From: Rhodospirillaceae bacterium UBA1479
Lineage (GTDB): Bacteria; Pseudomonadota; Alphaproteobacteria; Rhodospirillales; Casp-alpha2
Length of the DNA: 64,000 nt
Reading direction: 5' to 3'
Assembly: GCA_002325375.1 (NCBI GenBank)
Contig: DCRZ01000002.1
Coordinates: 971,089 to 1,035,088 of the forward strand
Positions 25,078 through 32,219 of the stretch are shown one piece after another (within the stretch, counting starts at the first letter, position 1; each line of letters starts with the position of its first letter). Under the pieces are notes generated by a model. The model searched no databases, had not been told where the DNA came from, and saw only the letters and a list, made by a program, of their open reading frames with translations. Position numbers and translations under genes: made by a program.

Positions 25078-25746
25078 TTATCGGCGCAGGATGAACTCGG
25101 ACACGTCGGCCCGATCCTGCCAGCCGGCGCGCACCAGTTCCGGCTCCAGGTGTTCTTCCTCGGGCAGGCCCAGGCACAGATAGGCGACCAGGTGCCAGTC
25201 TTTGGGGACGTCGAGGATTTGCGACACACGGCCGGGATGCAGGATCGAGACCCAACCCACGCCGACCCCCGCCGCCCGCGCCGCCAGCCACAGGGTGTTG
25301 ACGGCCGCGACCACGGAATAGGGCAGCATTTCCGGCATGGTGTTCTGGCCCAGGCCGTGCCCGCGCTCCGTCGCCCGGTCGGCGAACACGGCCAACTGCA
25401 CGGGCGCCTTGTCCAGCCCCGCCAGCTTGAGCCCCGCATAGGTCTGGGCGCGCTCCCCGGAATAGCCGGCAAGGGCGTCCTGGTTGGCCTGTTCGAAATC
25501 GTCGCGCACCGCCTTGCGGCGGGCCGCATCCTCGACCACGACGAACCGCCAGGGCTGGGAATTGCCGACGCTGGGCGCCAGCGCCGCCTGGGCCAGCAGG
25601 CCTTCCAGCAGGCCGTCGGGCAGGGGGGTGCCAAGGAACCGCCGCACGTCGCGCCGCCACAGCAACAGATCGCGCAGCTTGTCGCGGAAGGCCGCGTCGA
25701 AATCCGGCGGTTGCGTGCCGGGGCCTGGGTCGGGGCGGTCGCTCAT
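25078..25746 (-). CDS. bluB: 5,6-dimethylbenzimidazole synthase
   Basis: 222 aa from the ATG at 25746. It belongs to the nitroreductase fold, and BluB-specific segments are present: RRDVRRF, APSVGNSQPWRFV, AGLDKAPVQLAVF, TMPEMLPYSVVAAVNTLWLA, and GVGVGWVSIL. It converts FMNH2 and oxygen to 5,6-dimethylbenzimidazole, the lower ligand of cobalamin. No other cobalamin genes and no cobalamin riboswitch are visible nearby. A plain nitroreductase is the alternative, but the PEM-YS-WLAAR pattern favours BluB. Confidence 0.85.
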   Translation of the reverse strand: MSDRPDPGPGTQPPDFDAAFRDKLRDLLLWRRDVRRFLGTPLPDGLLEGLLAQAALAPSVGNSQPWRFVVVEDAARRKAVRDDFEQANQDALAGYSGERAQTYAGLKLAGLDKAPVQLAVFADRATERGHGLGQNTMPEMLPYSVVAAVNTLWLAARAAGVGVGWVSILHPGRVSQILDVPKDWHLVAYLCLGLPEEEHLEPELVRAGWQDRADVSEFILRR

Positions 25747-25851
25747 GGGGTCGAGGTGTAGCCCCTGGCGCGAAAGCGGGCAACCCGTCCTTGGCCCTTG
25801 CGATGGAAAGCCCGTAGGATTACCAGAGGCATGCCGCAACGGCGGCCGCGC

Positions 25852-25938
25852 GCGGGCGTGGTGAAATTGGTAAACACAAGGGACTTAAAATCCCTCGGCC
25901 TTACGGCCTTGTCGGTTCAAGTCCGACCGCCCGCACCA
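25852..25938 (+). tRNA. tRNA-Leu (anticodon TAA)
   Basis: A complete cloverleaf: 7-bp acceptor stem GCGGGCG/CGCCCGC, anticodon loop CTTAAAA on the stem GGGA/TCCC, a long variable arm typical of class II tRNAs, a TTCAAGT T-loop, and an encoded CCA (25936-25938). The anticodon TAA reads UUA leucine codons. Confidence 0.97.
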
Positions 25939-26046
25939 CCCGCTTTCGCTTACGCTACAGCGCGGTTACGCGATGGAGCGTTAGAGAAACGGGTGCCGCG
26001 CTGTCGCCGCGCCGAAGCGCAGCGCAGGCGGGAGCGGAAGCGGGCC

Positions 26047-26076
26047 ATGAAGTACGTGTATATCCTGCAATGCGCG
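26047..26076 (+). pseudogene. Possible remnant of a GIY-YIG nuclease gene
   Basis: The ATG at 26047 begins MKYVYILQC, the typical first residues of UvrC-like GIY-YIG proteins. The similarity stops after about nine codons (AVKPPTRS follows) and no GIY-YIG body is found. It lies just downstream of tRNA-Leu in a stretch with a 12-bp near-perfect inverted repeat (CCCGCTTTCGCT, and AGCGGAAGCGGG before the ATG). The match is too short for certainty. Confidence 0.4.
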
Positions 26077-26192
26077 GTTAAGCCCCCAACACGAAGTCGT
26101 CACCTCGCCGCCACAGGATCGCCCCGTTCGTCCCTAGGATGCGGCCCTGCCGGTGCCGCCGGCGCCGGCCGAACGAAAAGGGGACGCAATCC

Positions 26193-26735
26193 ATGACCAG
26201 CGAAAACCTGACCGCCCGTTTTCATGAGCAGTTGGGCGGCGACGCCCTGCTGTCGGTTTTGTCGGAAGCCCAGGACACGGTGCGCAGTTACGACAACAAG
26301 GCCCAGATCATGGGCGTGGGCTACATCCTGGCTTTGCAGGTGGTGCTGCGCAGCGGCGCGCAGGTCCCGGTGCCGATCGATCAGGCGGGGCTGTATGTGT
26401 TCGCGGGCTGGGCCATTCTGGTGCTGCCGATCATTATGTTCGCGTTGGTGCTGTACCCGTCGCACGCCAACAAGGTATCGCGGAAGCGCGATTTCGGGGC
26501 CTGCGCGGGGGCGATGTATTTCGATCCGCGCCGCAGCCCCGATGTGGACGCCTACGTGCGCACCGTGGCCGGCGCCGATTGGGTGCGCGAGACGGCCTGT
26601 GAGATCATCAAGGTGTCGGACATCCGCGACAAGAAACGCACGCGCTTCCTGCGGGCGCTCTATTGGACCGGCGGGTCGTTCGTCATGCTGTTCCTGGCGC
26701 AGATGGCGCGGGCCTCGGGCCTGCTCGCCGAATAG
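26193..26735 (+). CDS. Pycsar/CBASS effector-like membrane protein (DUF5706-like), no partner seen
   Basis: 180 aa from the ATG at 26193. The layout is an N-terminal helix with SYDNKAQIMGVGYI (the D-KA motif starting TM1), a second hydrophobic helix (GLYVFAGWAILVLPIIMFAL), a YPSHANK turn, a soluble MYFDPRRSPDVDAYVRTV region and a third hydrophobic segment (ALYWTGGSFVMLFLAQM). This resembles PycTM-type effectors, which disrupt the membrane on a cyclic nucleotide signal. No nucleotide cyclase or CD-NTase gene is adjacent, so the family is suggested, not proven. It could have a non-defence role. Confidence 0.6.
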   Translation: MTSENLTARFHEQLGGDALLSVLSEAQDTVRSYDNKAQIMGVGYILALQVVLRSGAQVPVPIDQAGLYVFAGWAILVLPIIMFALVLYPSHANKVSRKRDFGACAGAMYFDPRRSPDVDAYVRTVAGADWVRETACEIIKVSDIRDKKRTRFLRALYWTGGSFVMLFLAQMARASGLLAE

Positions 26736-26746
26736 GCCGAAGCCGC

Positions 26747-27067
26747 TTACGCCGACGACGACAGCTTCAACCCCACGATGCCCGCCGCGATCAGGCCGAT
26801 GCAGGCGAGGCGCATCGCCGTCGCCGGTTCGTTGAACAGGAAAACGCCGAAGGCGGCGGCCCCCAGGGTGCCGATCCCGGTCCATACCGCATAGGCGGTG
26901 CCGAGCGGCAGGTCGCGCACGGCCAGACCGAGCAGAAGCATGCTGGCGATCAGCGCCGCCGCCGTGGCGATGCTGGGCAGGGGGCGGGTGAAGCCGTCGG
27001 TGTATTTTAGGCCGATGACCCAGGCGATTTCGAACAGACCCGCGACGAACAGGTAGATCCAGGACAT
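26747..27067 (-). CDS. gdx: Guanidinium exporter (small multidrug resistance family)
   Basis: 106 aa with four helices. The start MSWIYLFVAGLFEIAWVIGL matches SugE/Gdx, including the essential Glu in TM1 and the KYTDGFTRPLPS signature of the Gdx branch. The later AYAVWTGIGTLGAAAFGV is also diagnostic. It exports guanidinium in exchange for protons. No guanidine riboswitch is recognised upstream. Instead there is a 14-bp palindrome (27163-27176) and a MarR-like gene in the same orientation, which may control it. Confidence 0.9.
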   Translation of the reverse strand: MSWIYLFVAGLFEIAWVIGLKYTDGFTRPLPSIATAAALIASMLLLGLAVRDLPLGTAYAVWTGIGTLGAAAFGVFLFNEPATAMRLACIGLIAAGIVGLKLSSSA

Positions 27068-27162
27068 GGGCGCGCTCTCATGATGGGTTGGTATGGTGGT
27101 TGGACATGACGATCCGGGCGTGACGGCCTGTTCCCGATGATCTGGGGCCGCCGCCCGGATGG

Positions 27163-27176
27163 GCATTCATGAATGC
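27163..27176. promoter_or_regulatory. 14-bp palindrome upstream of gdx, candidate operator
   Basis: GCATTCATGAATGC is a perfect palindrome about 95 bases upstream of the gdx ATG, between gdx and the MarR-like gene. It is a reasonable site for that regulator, based on symmetry and position only. Confidence 0.45.
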
Positions 27177-27183
27177 GGGATGC

Positions 27184-27222
27184 GGCGCCGTCAACCGGCG
27201 CGGTCAACCGGCGCCGTTAATC
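27184..27222. repeat. Three tandem 13-bp repeats
   Basis: GGCGCCGTCAACC, GGCGCGGTCAACC and GGCGCCGTTAATC lie head to tail. The last copy covers the final codons and stop of the MarR-like gene. The array may be a slippage product or a binding array upstream of gdx. Confidence 0.7.
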
Positions 27223-27600
27223 GAGCGCGGGAAAGGTCGTGCTCAGGGTGTCCAGATAATGTTCGAGCTTCTTGCGGAAGGTGTCGTGCAGGGTGACCAA
27301 CTGCGTGCGGGAATCGTTTTCCTTCTGCCGCTTGTCGATCACGCTGTCCGTGGCTAATTGGGCAATCAGCTTCAGGGTCGTCGATTTGGACGCGGCCACG
27401 GACACGCAGATGTCCGAGACGTTGAGGTTCTGTCCGGCGTACTGGGCTTCGGCGATCAGGAAAAGAACGTCCCAGGTCAGGTTCTGGGTTCCCGCATTTC
27501 GATACAGGGCGTTCTGGGTCGCGCGGGATTTTTGCACCCAACGGACCTTTTCCAGGTATTTCGTATATTCCGCTCTTGCTTGAGTTCGAGCGTTCACCAT
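27217..27600 (-). CDS. Small MarR-like transcriptional regulator
   Basis: 127 aa from the ATG at 27600, preceded by a strong GGGGAGG site. A winged-helix layout is visible: WDVLFLIAEAQYAG, the recognition helix around VSVAASKSTTLKLIAQL, a charged wing (KRQKENDSRTQLVTL) and a dimerisation helix. It precedes gdx on the same strand, with a palindrome between the genes. It resembles the regulator at 22.8-23.2 kb. Its ligand is unknown; a role in guanidine or multidrug response is inference. Confidence 0.75.
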   Translation of the reverse strand: MVNARTQARAEYTKYLEKVRWVQKSRATQNALYRNAGTQNLTWDVLFLIAEAQYAGQNLNVSDICVSVAASKSTTLKLIAQLATDSVIDKRQKENDSRTQLVTLHDTFRKKLEHYLDTLSTTFPALD

Positions 27601-27962
27601 GCTGACCCCCTCCCCCGAAGGTTTTGCTTTTAATGCGCTGGATTCCTTACGGAACATCACCCGTATATTCTTTTACAATCGTAAGCGTGAGCAAAAAAAG
27701 GTCTAGAAATTAGAGGGAATTCCCGTTTCACGATAGTAAGCGCGGATTATTCCTTCGCGAAAATTTCACAGCGCGCCCGCATGGCAGCCTTTTAAGGTGA
27801 ATTTGTCCAGAGACTTGCGCCTGATAATCATACGCGGCATCCTAACGGCAATTCTCGCTCGCCGGAACAACCGGCGGCGTGCTTTTCTGAGGGGGTGCGA
27901 TTGGTACGCGGCGGCGTCTGCAGGAGACGGCGCCCAGATCAGCGCTTGGGGACCTAACCAAC
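27601..27962. other. Divergent intergenic region, 362 bp
   Basis: It lies between the MarR-like gene (minus) and the cyclic-nucleotide-binding gene (plus). It is more AT-rich than its surroundings at 27660-27780. It holds a GGGAATTCCC palindrome (27715-27724) and two related GTAAGCG words (27681 and 27737 areas) that could be regulator sites. No convincing coding frame is seen. Confidence 0.5.
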
Positions 27963-29915
27963 ATGCAAACGAACCTTGCGGGAAAGACCTATGAGGTCCA
28001 GACCGAATCCGACGGCAAGTGGACCTTTTTCGCCTCCCATAACGTAAAATCGCAGGCCATCCAGCAGGCGCAGGCCCTGTTGGATTCCCATAAATATTCG
28101 GGCGTCAAGGTGATCGCCGAAAGCGACCGCAAGGGCGACGAGATCATCTTCAACGAACGGGCCGAGGTCACGGACAAGGGCCTGACCGTCGTGCCCATCG
28201 AGTCCTCGCCGGTGTGCGAGACCCTGGCCGATTGCTATCAGTTGGAGGCCCGCCGCACGATCGGGCGCCTGCTGCGTCAATATCTGGACGACGTCGGCAT
28301 GACGGCCATGGAATTGGCCTTCGATTTCGGCCGCCTGAAGATGCTGGAGCGCGACGACAAGCTTTATATCGGCGCCCTGTCGCGCCTGGCTAGCCTGCAG
28401 GTCGACAAGGACGCCGGCGAAAAGCCCGTCGACCGCCAGAACAAGCTGGAACGCCTGTACAACCAGCTCGTGGCCAACGCGCAAAAGATGATGAAGCGCG
28501 AGGACCTGAACGAGGCCCTTCAGGCGGGCGGCCTGCAGGCCCTGATCGACAAGGTCAATGCCGAGGCCCCGGCCGATGAACGCCATATGCTGATCCTGGC
28601 CGGCCTTGCGGTCCATATGGGAGAGCAGGGCGATTGGAGCGGCAAGATCGAAGGCCTGGTCAAGCTGCTGGACGGGCAGGCGGGCGTCGTCGTCCAGGCC
28701 TATGTCGACGAGGCCTTGGCGGAAATCCTCGACGGCACCGCCGCCATCACCGAACTGCTGGGCGGCGTCGCCGACGCGGCATCCGCCCACCGCATGCTGG
28801 TTCAACTGTGTCAGGGGCGTCTGCCGGAAGTGAAGAATCCGCTCAGCTGCATCAACGAGCTGAACAAGACCATGGCGGCTTACGAGTTGGAGAACGCGCG
28901 GGACGCCATTCTGGGCCGGGTCGCCCGCGGAATCGGCGGGGTCAAGCCGATGACCCGTGAGGGCAAGGAAGGCGAGCGCACGGCCCTGGTCACCCTGATC
29001 CGCAATCTGGAAGGGTATGCCGGGCTGCTCGGCGGCCCGCAGATGGCCGAGGCCCTGACCCTGCGCGCCAAGATGGCCCTGGGCCGCGAGGACGGCGATC
29101 TCAGCGCCGAAGACGCCGTCGCCAGCATCCTCGCCTATCTGCCGTCCCTGCCGTCGCGGGCGGGCTTCGTGCTCGATCTGTCGGCCACGGACACGGGCGC
29201 CAAGCAGCAGGCCGCCGTGGTCCGCAATCTGGCCCAGGCCATGCGTGGGCTGACCGGCGTCGACGCCCTGACCGGCGGCGGCCAGGATGCGAACATGGCC
29301 AAGCGCGTGGCCGATGTGCTGAAGGAAAAGATCGCCGCCGCGGGCCTGCCGGATGAACTGAAACGCACGGCCGCCGCGACCCTGGACAAGGCGCTTGCCA
29401 ATGGCGCCGCGGCGGGAGGGGCGCCGAACGGCGCGGCACCGCAGGAAAAGCGCTGGGACGAAGGGGCTCAGAAACCGGCGCAGCCGGCACAACCGGCACC
29501 GGCCGCAGCCCCCAAACCCGCCCCGGCGCCGGCACCCGCGGCGGCGGCCAACGGCGGCGGCAAGGGGCCGGAGCAGCGCAAGCTGGTCAAGGGCCAGATA
29601 CTGTTCGAGGAAGGCGATGCCGGGACCGAGGCGTTCCTGATTTCCACGGGCGCGATTGAGATCTACCGGCGCGGCGCCATCGAGCAGAGCCTGGCCACGC
29701 TCGGCGCCGGCGAACTTCTGGGGGAACTGTCGCTGATCGACGATCAGCCGCGCGCCGCCTCGGCACGCGCCGCCGAGGATTCGGTGCTGATCGTGCTGTC
29801 CAAGGAATCCCTCAAGGCCCGCCTGCAGCGCCTGGAGCAGACCGACAAGGTCCTGCACCGTCTGATGGGCGTGCTGGTCAACCGTCTGCGCGGGATGGCC
29901 CGCTCGGCGGAATAG
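27963..29915 (+). CDS. Protein with C-terminal cyclic-nucleotide-binding domain
   Basis: 650 aa, no membrane segment. About residues 1-70 form a small alpha/beta domain and about 80-470 a long helical region. A Pro/Ala linker (about 485-530) leads to a cNMP-binding domain at about 535-645: KGQILFEEGDAGTEAFLIST, GAIEIYRRG, and GELLGELSLIDDQPRAASA with the phosphate-binding cassette Glu and Arg kept. No HTH follows, so it is not a CRP-type activator. It is probably a cytoplasmic signalling protein responding to cAMP or cGMP; its output is unknown. Confidence 0.75.
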   Translation: MQTNLAGKTYEVQTESDGKWTFFASHNVKSQAIQQAQALLDSHKYSGVKVIAESDRKGDEIIFNERAEVTDKGLTVVPIESSPVCETLADCYQLEARRTIGRLLRQYLDDVGMTAMELAFDFGRLKMLERDDKLYIGALSRLASLQVDKDAGEKPVDRQNKLERLYNQLVANAQKMMKREDLNEALQAGGLQALIDKVNAEAPADERHMLILAGLAVHMGEQGDWSGKIEGLVKLLDGQAGVVVQAYVDEALAEILDGTAAITELLGGVADAASAHRMLVQLCQGRLPEVKNPLSCINELNKTMAAYELENARDAILGRVARGIGGVKPMTREGKEGERTALVTLIRNLEGYAGLLGGPQMAEALTLRAKMALGREDGDLSAEDAVASILAYLPSLPSRAGFVLDLSATDTGAKQQAAVVRNLAQAMRGLTGVDALTGGGQDANMAKRVADVLKEKIAAAGLPDELKRTAAATLDKALANGAAAGGAPNGAAPQEKRWDEGAQKPAQPAQPAPAAAPKPAPAPAPAAAANGGGKGPEQRKLVKGQILFEEGDAGTEAFLISTGAIEIYRRGAIEQSLATLGAGELLGELSLIDDQPRAASARAAEDSVLIVLSKESLKARLQRLEQTDKVLHRLMGVLVNRLRGMARSAE

Positions 29916-29924
29916 GCGTTCGGC

Positions 29925-31226
29925 CTAACCCCAGGGAAAGGCTGCCCGGGGCGGCAGGGCGGCGGAGCCGATGGCGTCGGCGACCCGCAGGCCTTCGTTC
30001 CACTTCACCATGCGTTCGGACCGCGTGAACGACCCCACCTTCAATTGCTTCGCCCCCCAGCCGACGGCCAGATGGACGATGGTCACGTCCTCGGTTTCGC
30101 CCGATCGGGCGGACACGATGGCGCCGATCCCCGCATCCCGGGCGGCGTCGAAGGCAGCCTTGGTTTCGGTCACCGTGCCGGCCTGGTTCGGCTTGATCAG
30201 GGCGCAGTTGAGGGCCCCGTCACGGGCCGCGGCCTGGACCCGGCCGGCGTTGGTCACCAGGAAGTCGTCGCCGACGATCTGCAATGACTTGGGGGCGGCC
30301 TGGGCAAAGGCCAGGAAGCCTTCCGCGTCGTCCTCGCTCATGGGGTCCTCGACGGACACGATGGGATAGCGGCCGACCCAGCCCAGCAGCATTTCGGCCA
30401 ATTCCTCGCGCGACATGTCGCGGTCCTCGCGGGCCAGGCGGTAACGCCCGCCCTTGCCGAATTCCGACGCCGCGATATCGAGCGAGATGGCGACCTGCTC
30501 CCCCGGTTTCAGCCCGGCCTTCTCGATGGCCTGGACCAGGGTTTCGGCGGCGTCCTCGTTGGCGTCGAACGCGGGCCAGAAGCCGCCTTCGTCGGCGACG
30601 CCCTGCAGCACGCCGCGTTCGGCCATGATCTTGCCGGCGGCGATATAGACCTCGGCGGTCCAGGCCAGGGCCTGTTCATAGTCGTCGGCACCGGTGGCGA
30701 TGACCATGAAGTCCTGCACGTCGATGCGCCGCCCGGCATGGGCGCCGCCGCCGAAGATCTGGATTTCCGGCAGGGGCAGCAGCGGCAGGCCCGGCGTGCC
30801 GCCCTGATCCCACAGGTACTTCCAAAGGGGGAGACCCGATTGATTGGCGGCGGCGTGCAGTACCGCCATGGACACGGCGATGGTCGCGTTGCCGCCCAGG
30901 TTGGCTTTGTTGGGCGTGCCGTCCAGCGCGATCAGCGCCTGGTCCACGGCCGCCTGATCGGTGGCGTCCAGGCCGATCAGCGTCTTGGCGATGGCGCCGT
31001 TGGTCTGCTTCAGAGCCTCCGTCACATCCCAGCCGCCGAACCGGTGGCCGCCGTCGCGCAGGTCGATGGCTTCATTGCTGCCGCGCGATGCCCCCGCGGG
31101 CGCAATGGCCCGGCCGAGCGCACCGCCGGCCAGGGTCACGTCGGCCTCGACTGTCGGGCGTCCCCGGGAATCCCAAACGCGGCGGGCCTTGACGGCGGTG
31201 ATGGTGGTGGCGGAGGAGGCCGTCAT
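29925..31226 (-). CDS. eno: Divergent enolase (phosphopyruvate hydratase family)
   Basis: 433 aa, enolase length. Many core residues are in place by alignment with yeast enolase: S47 (GASRG), H163, E213 (DEGGF), D250, E293, D320, K345 (LIKPNQAGT), R374, S375 and K396. Two active-site positions differ: the E168 equivalent is D172 (VQDFM instead of IQEFM) and His373 is Ala (SARSGETED). The T of the mobile GAST loop is Arg. The gene overlaps the upstream kinase gene by ATGA. It may be a specialised paralogue rather than the glycolytic enzyme (inference). Confidence 0.8.
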   Translation of the reverse strand: MTASSATTITAVKARRVWDSRGRPTVEADVTLAGGALGRAIAPAGASRGSNEAIDLRDGGHRFGGWDVTEALKQTNGAIAKTLIGLDATDQAAVDQALIALDGTPNKANLGGNATIAVSMAVLHAAANQSGLPLWKYLWDQGGTPGLPLLPLPEIQIFGGGAHAGRRIDVQDFMVIATGADDYEQALAWTAEVYIAAGKIMAERGVLQGVADEGGFWPAFDANEDAAETLVQAIEKAGLKPGEQVAISLDIAASEFGKGGRYRLAREDRDMSREELAEMLLGWVGRYPIVSVEDPMSEDDAEGFLAFAQAAPKSLQIVGDDFLVTNAGRVQAAARDGALNCALIKPNQAGTVTETKAAFDAARDAGIGAIVSARSGETEDVTIVHLAVGWGAKQLKVGSFTRSERMVKWNEGLRVADAIGSAALPPRAAFPWG

Positions 31227-32215
31227 TGGCGGAGTTCCCTTTCCCAGGCGTGGCGGATGTCCGCCAGAGCAGTCGGCGGTGTGGTGATCAATGGTCGGGC
31301 CGTGCGCCGCACGCGGTCGCGCTCAGCTTCGGCGGTGATGTATTCGACGGGAGACTTACCGTCCACGCGGGCCAGGAACAAGGCCGGAAGCAGGGCGGCG
31401 GCCCGGGCCTCGATCGCGGACGCGGCGGCGTATCCGGCGGCCAGGGCGTCGAAGCAGGCGAGGAACCCGTCCGTCGCGGCGGGCGTCCACAGGCATTTCA
31501 AAAGCAGATGGTTGAGGCAGAAGGCCAGGTCGAAGGCCGGGTCGCCGTACCAGGCGCATTCGGCATCCAGGAACACCGGCTCGATGCCGTCGACCAGGAT
31601 GTTCTTGGGGCTGACGTCGCCATGCACCAAGGCCTCACGGTGAGACGCCGTGGTCTTGGCCAGGGCCTCCATCCGGGGGGCGAGGTCCGCATGGGCGCGG
31701 CCCGTGGCGATCAGATAGGGTTCCAGGCGAATGGAATAGAAGGTTTCGTCCGTCCTGAACCGCCGGGCCACGCCGTCGTCGCCGGCCGTTCCGGCATGGA
31801 CCCGTTTCAGGCATTCACCGACCCTGCGCGCGAAGGCCGGGTCCGCCCGTCCGGCGTGCAGGTCGTCTTTCCAGGTCGGGTGAGCTTTTGGGTCCAGATA
31901 GGCCATGGCGAAAACGCCCTGGTCCGCGTCATGGGCCAGCACGCGGGGGGCGATGCCGGGCTGCAGGCCGTTGGCGGTTTCCATCCAGGCGACCTCGAAG
32001 GCATTGCGCTCGACCGGCGCGAACCAGTCGGCCTTGACCTTCAGCTTGGCCAGGGCGCGTTTGACGCAGACCGGCCCGCGCGCCAGGTCCGCGCGCCAGA
32101 TGTCCGACGACACGCCGCCGGCCAGCGCCGTATAGGCGGGGGTTTCGTCCGGGGCGGCGAGGCCGCTTTGACGCAGGAAGGCCGTCAGGAAGTCATCCGC
32201 GTTGGTGGTGTTCAT
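31223..32215 (-). CDS. Aminoglycoside/choline-kinase-like phosphotransferase
   Basis: 330 aa from the ATG at 32215. The kinase fold of the APH family is shown by LVHGDVSPKNILVDG (Brenner catalytic loop with the catalytic Asp) and FLDAECAWYGDPAFDLAF (metal-binding Asp). Family members phosphorylate small hydroxylated compounds. It begins four bases after cheB ends and overlaps the enolase-like gene by four, so it is coupled to both. A substrate shared with the enolase-like enzyme is an attractive but unproven idea. Confidence 0.82.
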   Translation of the reverse strand: MNTTNADDFLTAFLRQSGLAAPDETPAYTALAGGVSSDIWRADLARGPVCVKRALAKLKVKADWFAPVERNAFEVAWMETANGLQPGIAPRVLAHDADQGVFAMAYLDPKAHPTWKDDLHAGRADPAFARRVGECLKRVHAGTAGDDGVARRFRTDETFYSIRLEPYLIATGRAHADLAPRMEALAKTTASHREALVHGDVSPKNILVDGIEPVFLDAECAWYGDPAFDLAFCLNHLLLKCLWTPAATDGFLACFDALAAGYAAASAIEARAAALLPALFLARVDGKSPVEYITAEAERDRVRRTARPLITTPPTALADIRHAWERELRQ

Positions 32216-32219
32216 GGTG

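Noticed and set aside
24886..25839. Cobalamin riboswitch near bluB
   Set aside because: No B12-box-like sequence is seen on either strand close to the gene.
27068..27216. Guanidine riboswitch before gdx
   Set aside because: I could not find the paired ACGR-loop hairpins of the type II form or the core of other types; the repeats there are simple 13-bp units.
27954..29858. 634-residue open frame on the minus strand over the cyclic-nucleotide-binding gene
   Set aside because: It is a mirror of the high-GC plus-strand gene; composition is His/Gln/Arg-rich and no domain is visible, while the plus strand has a clear cNMP-binding domain.
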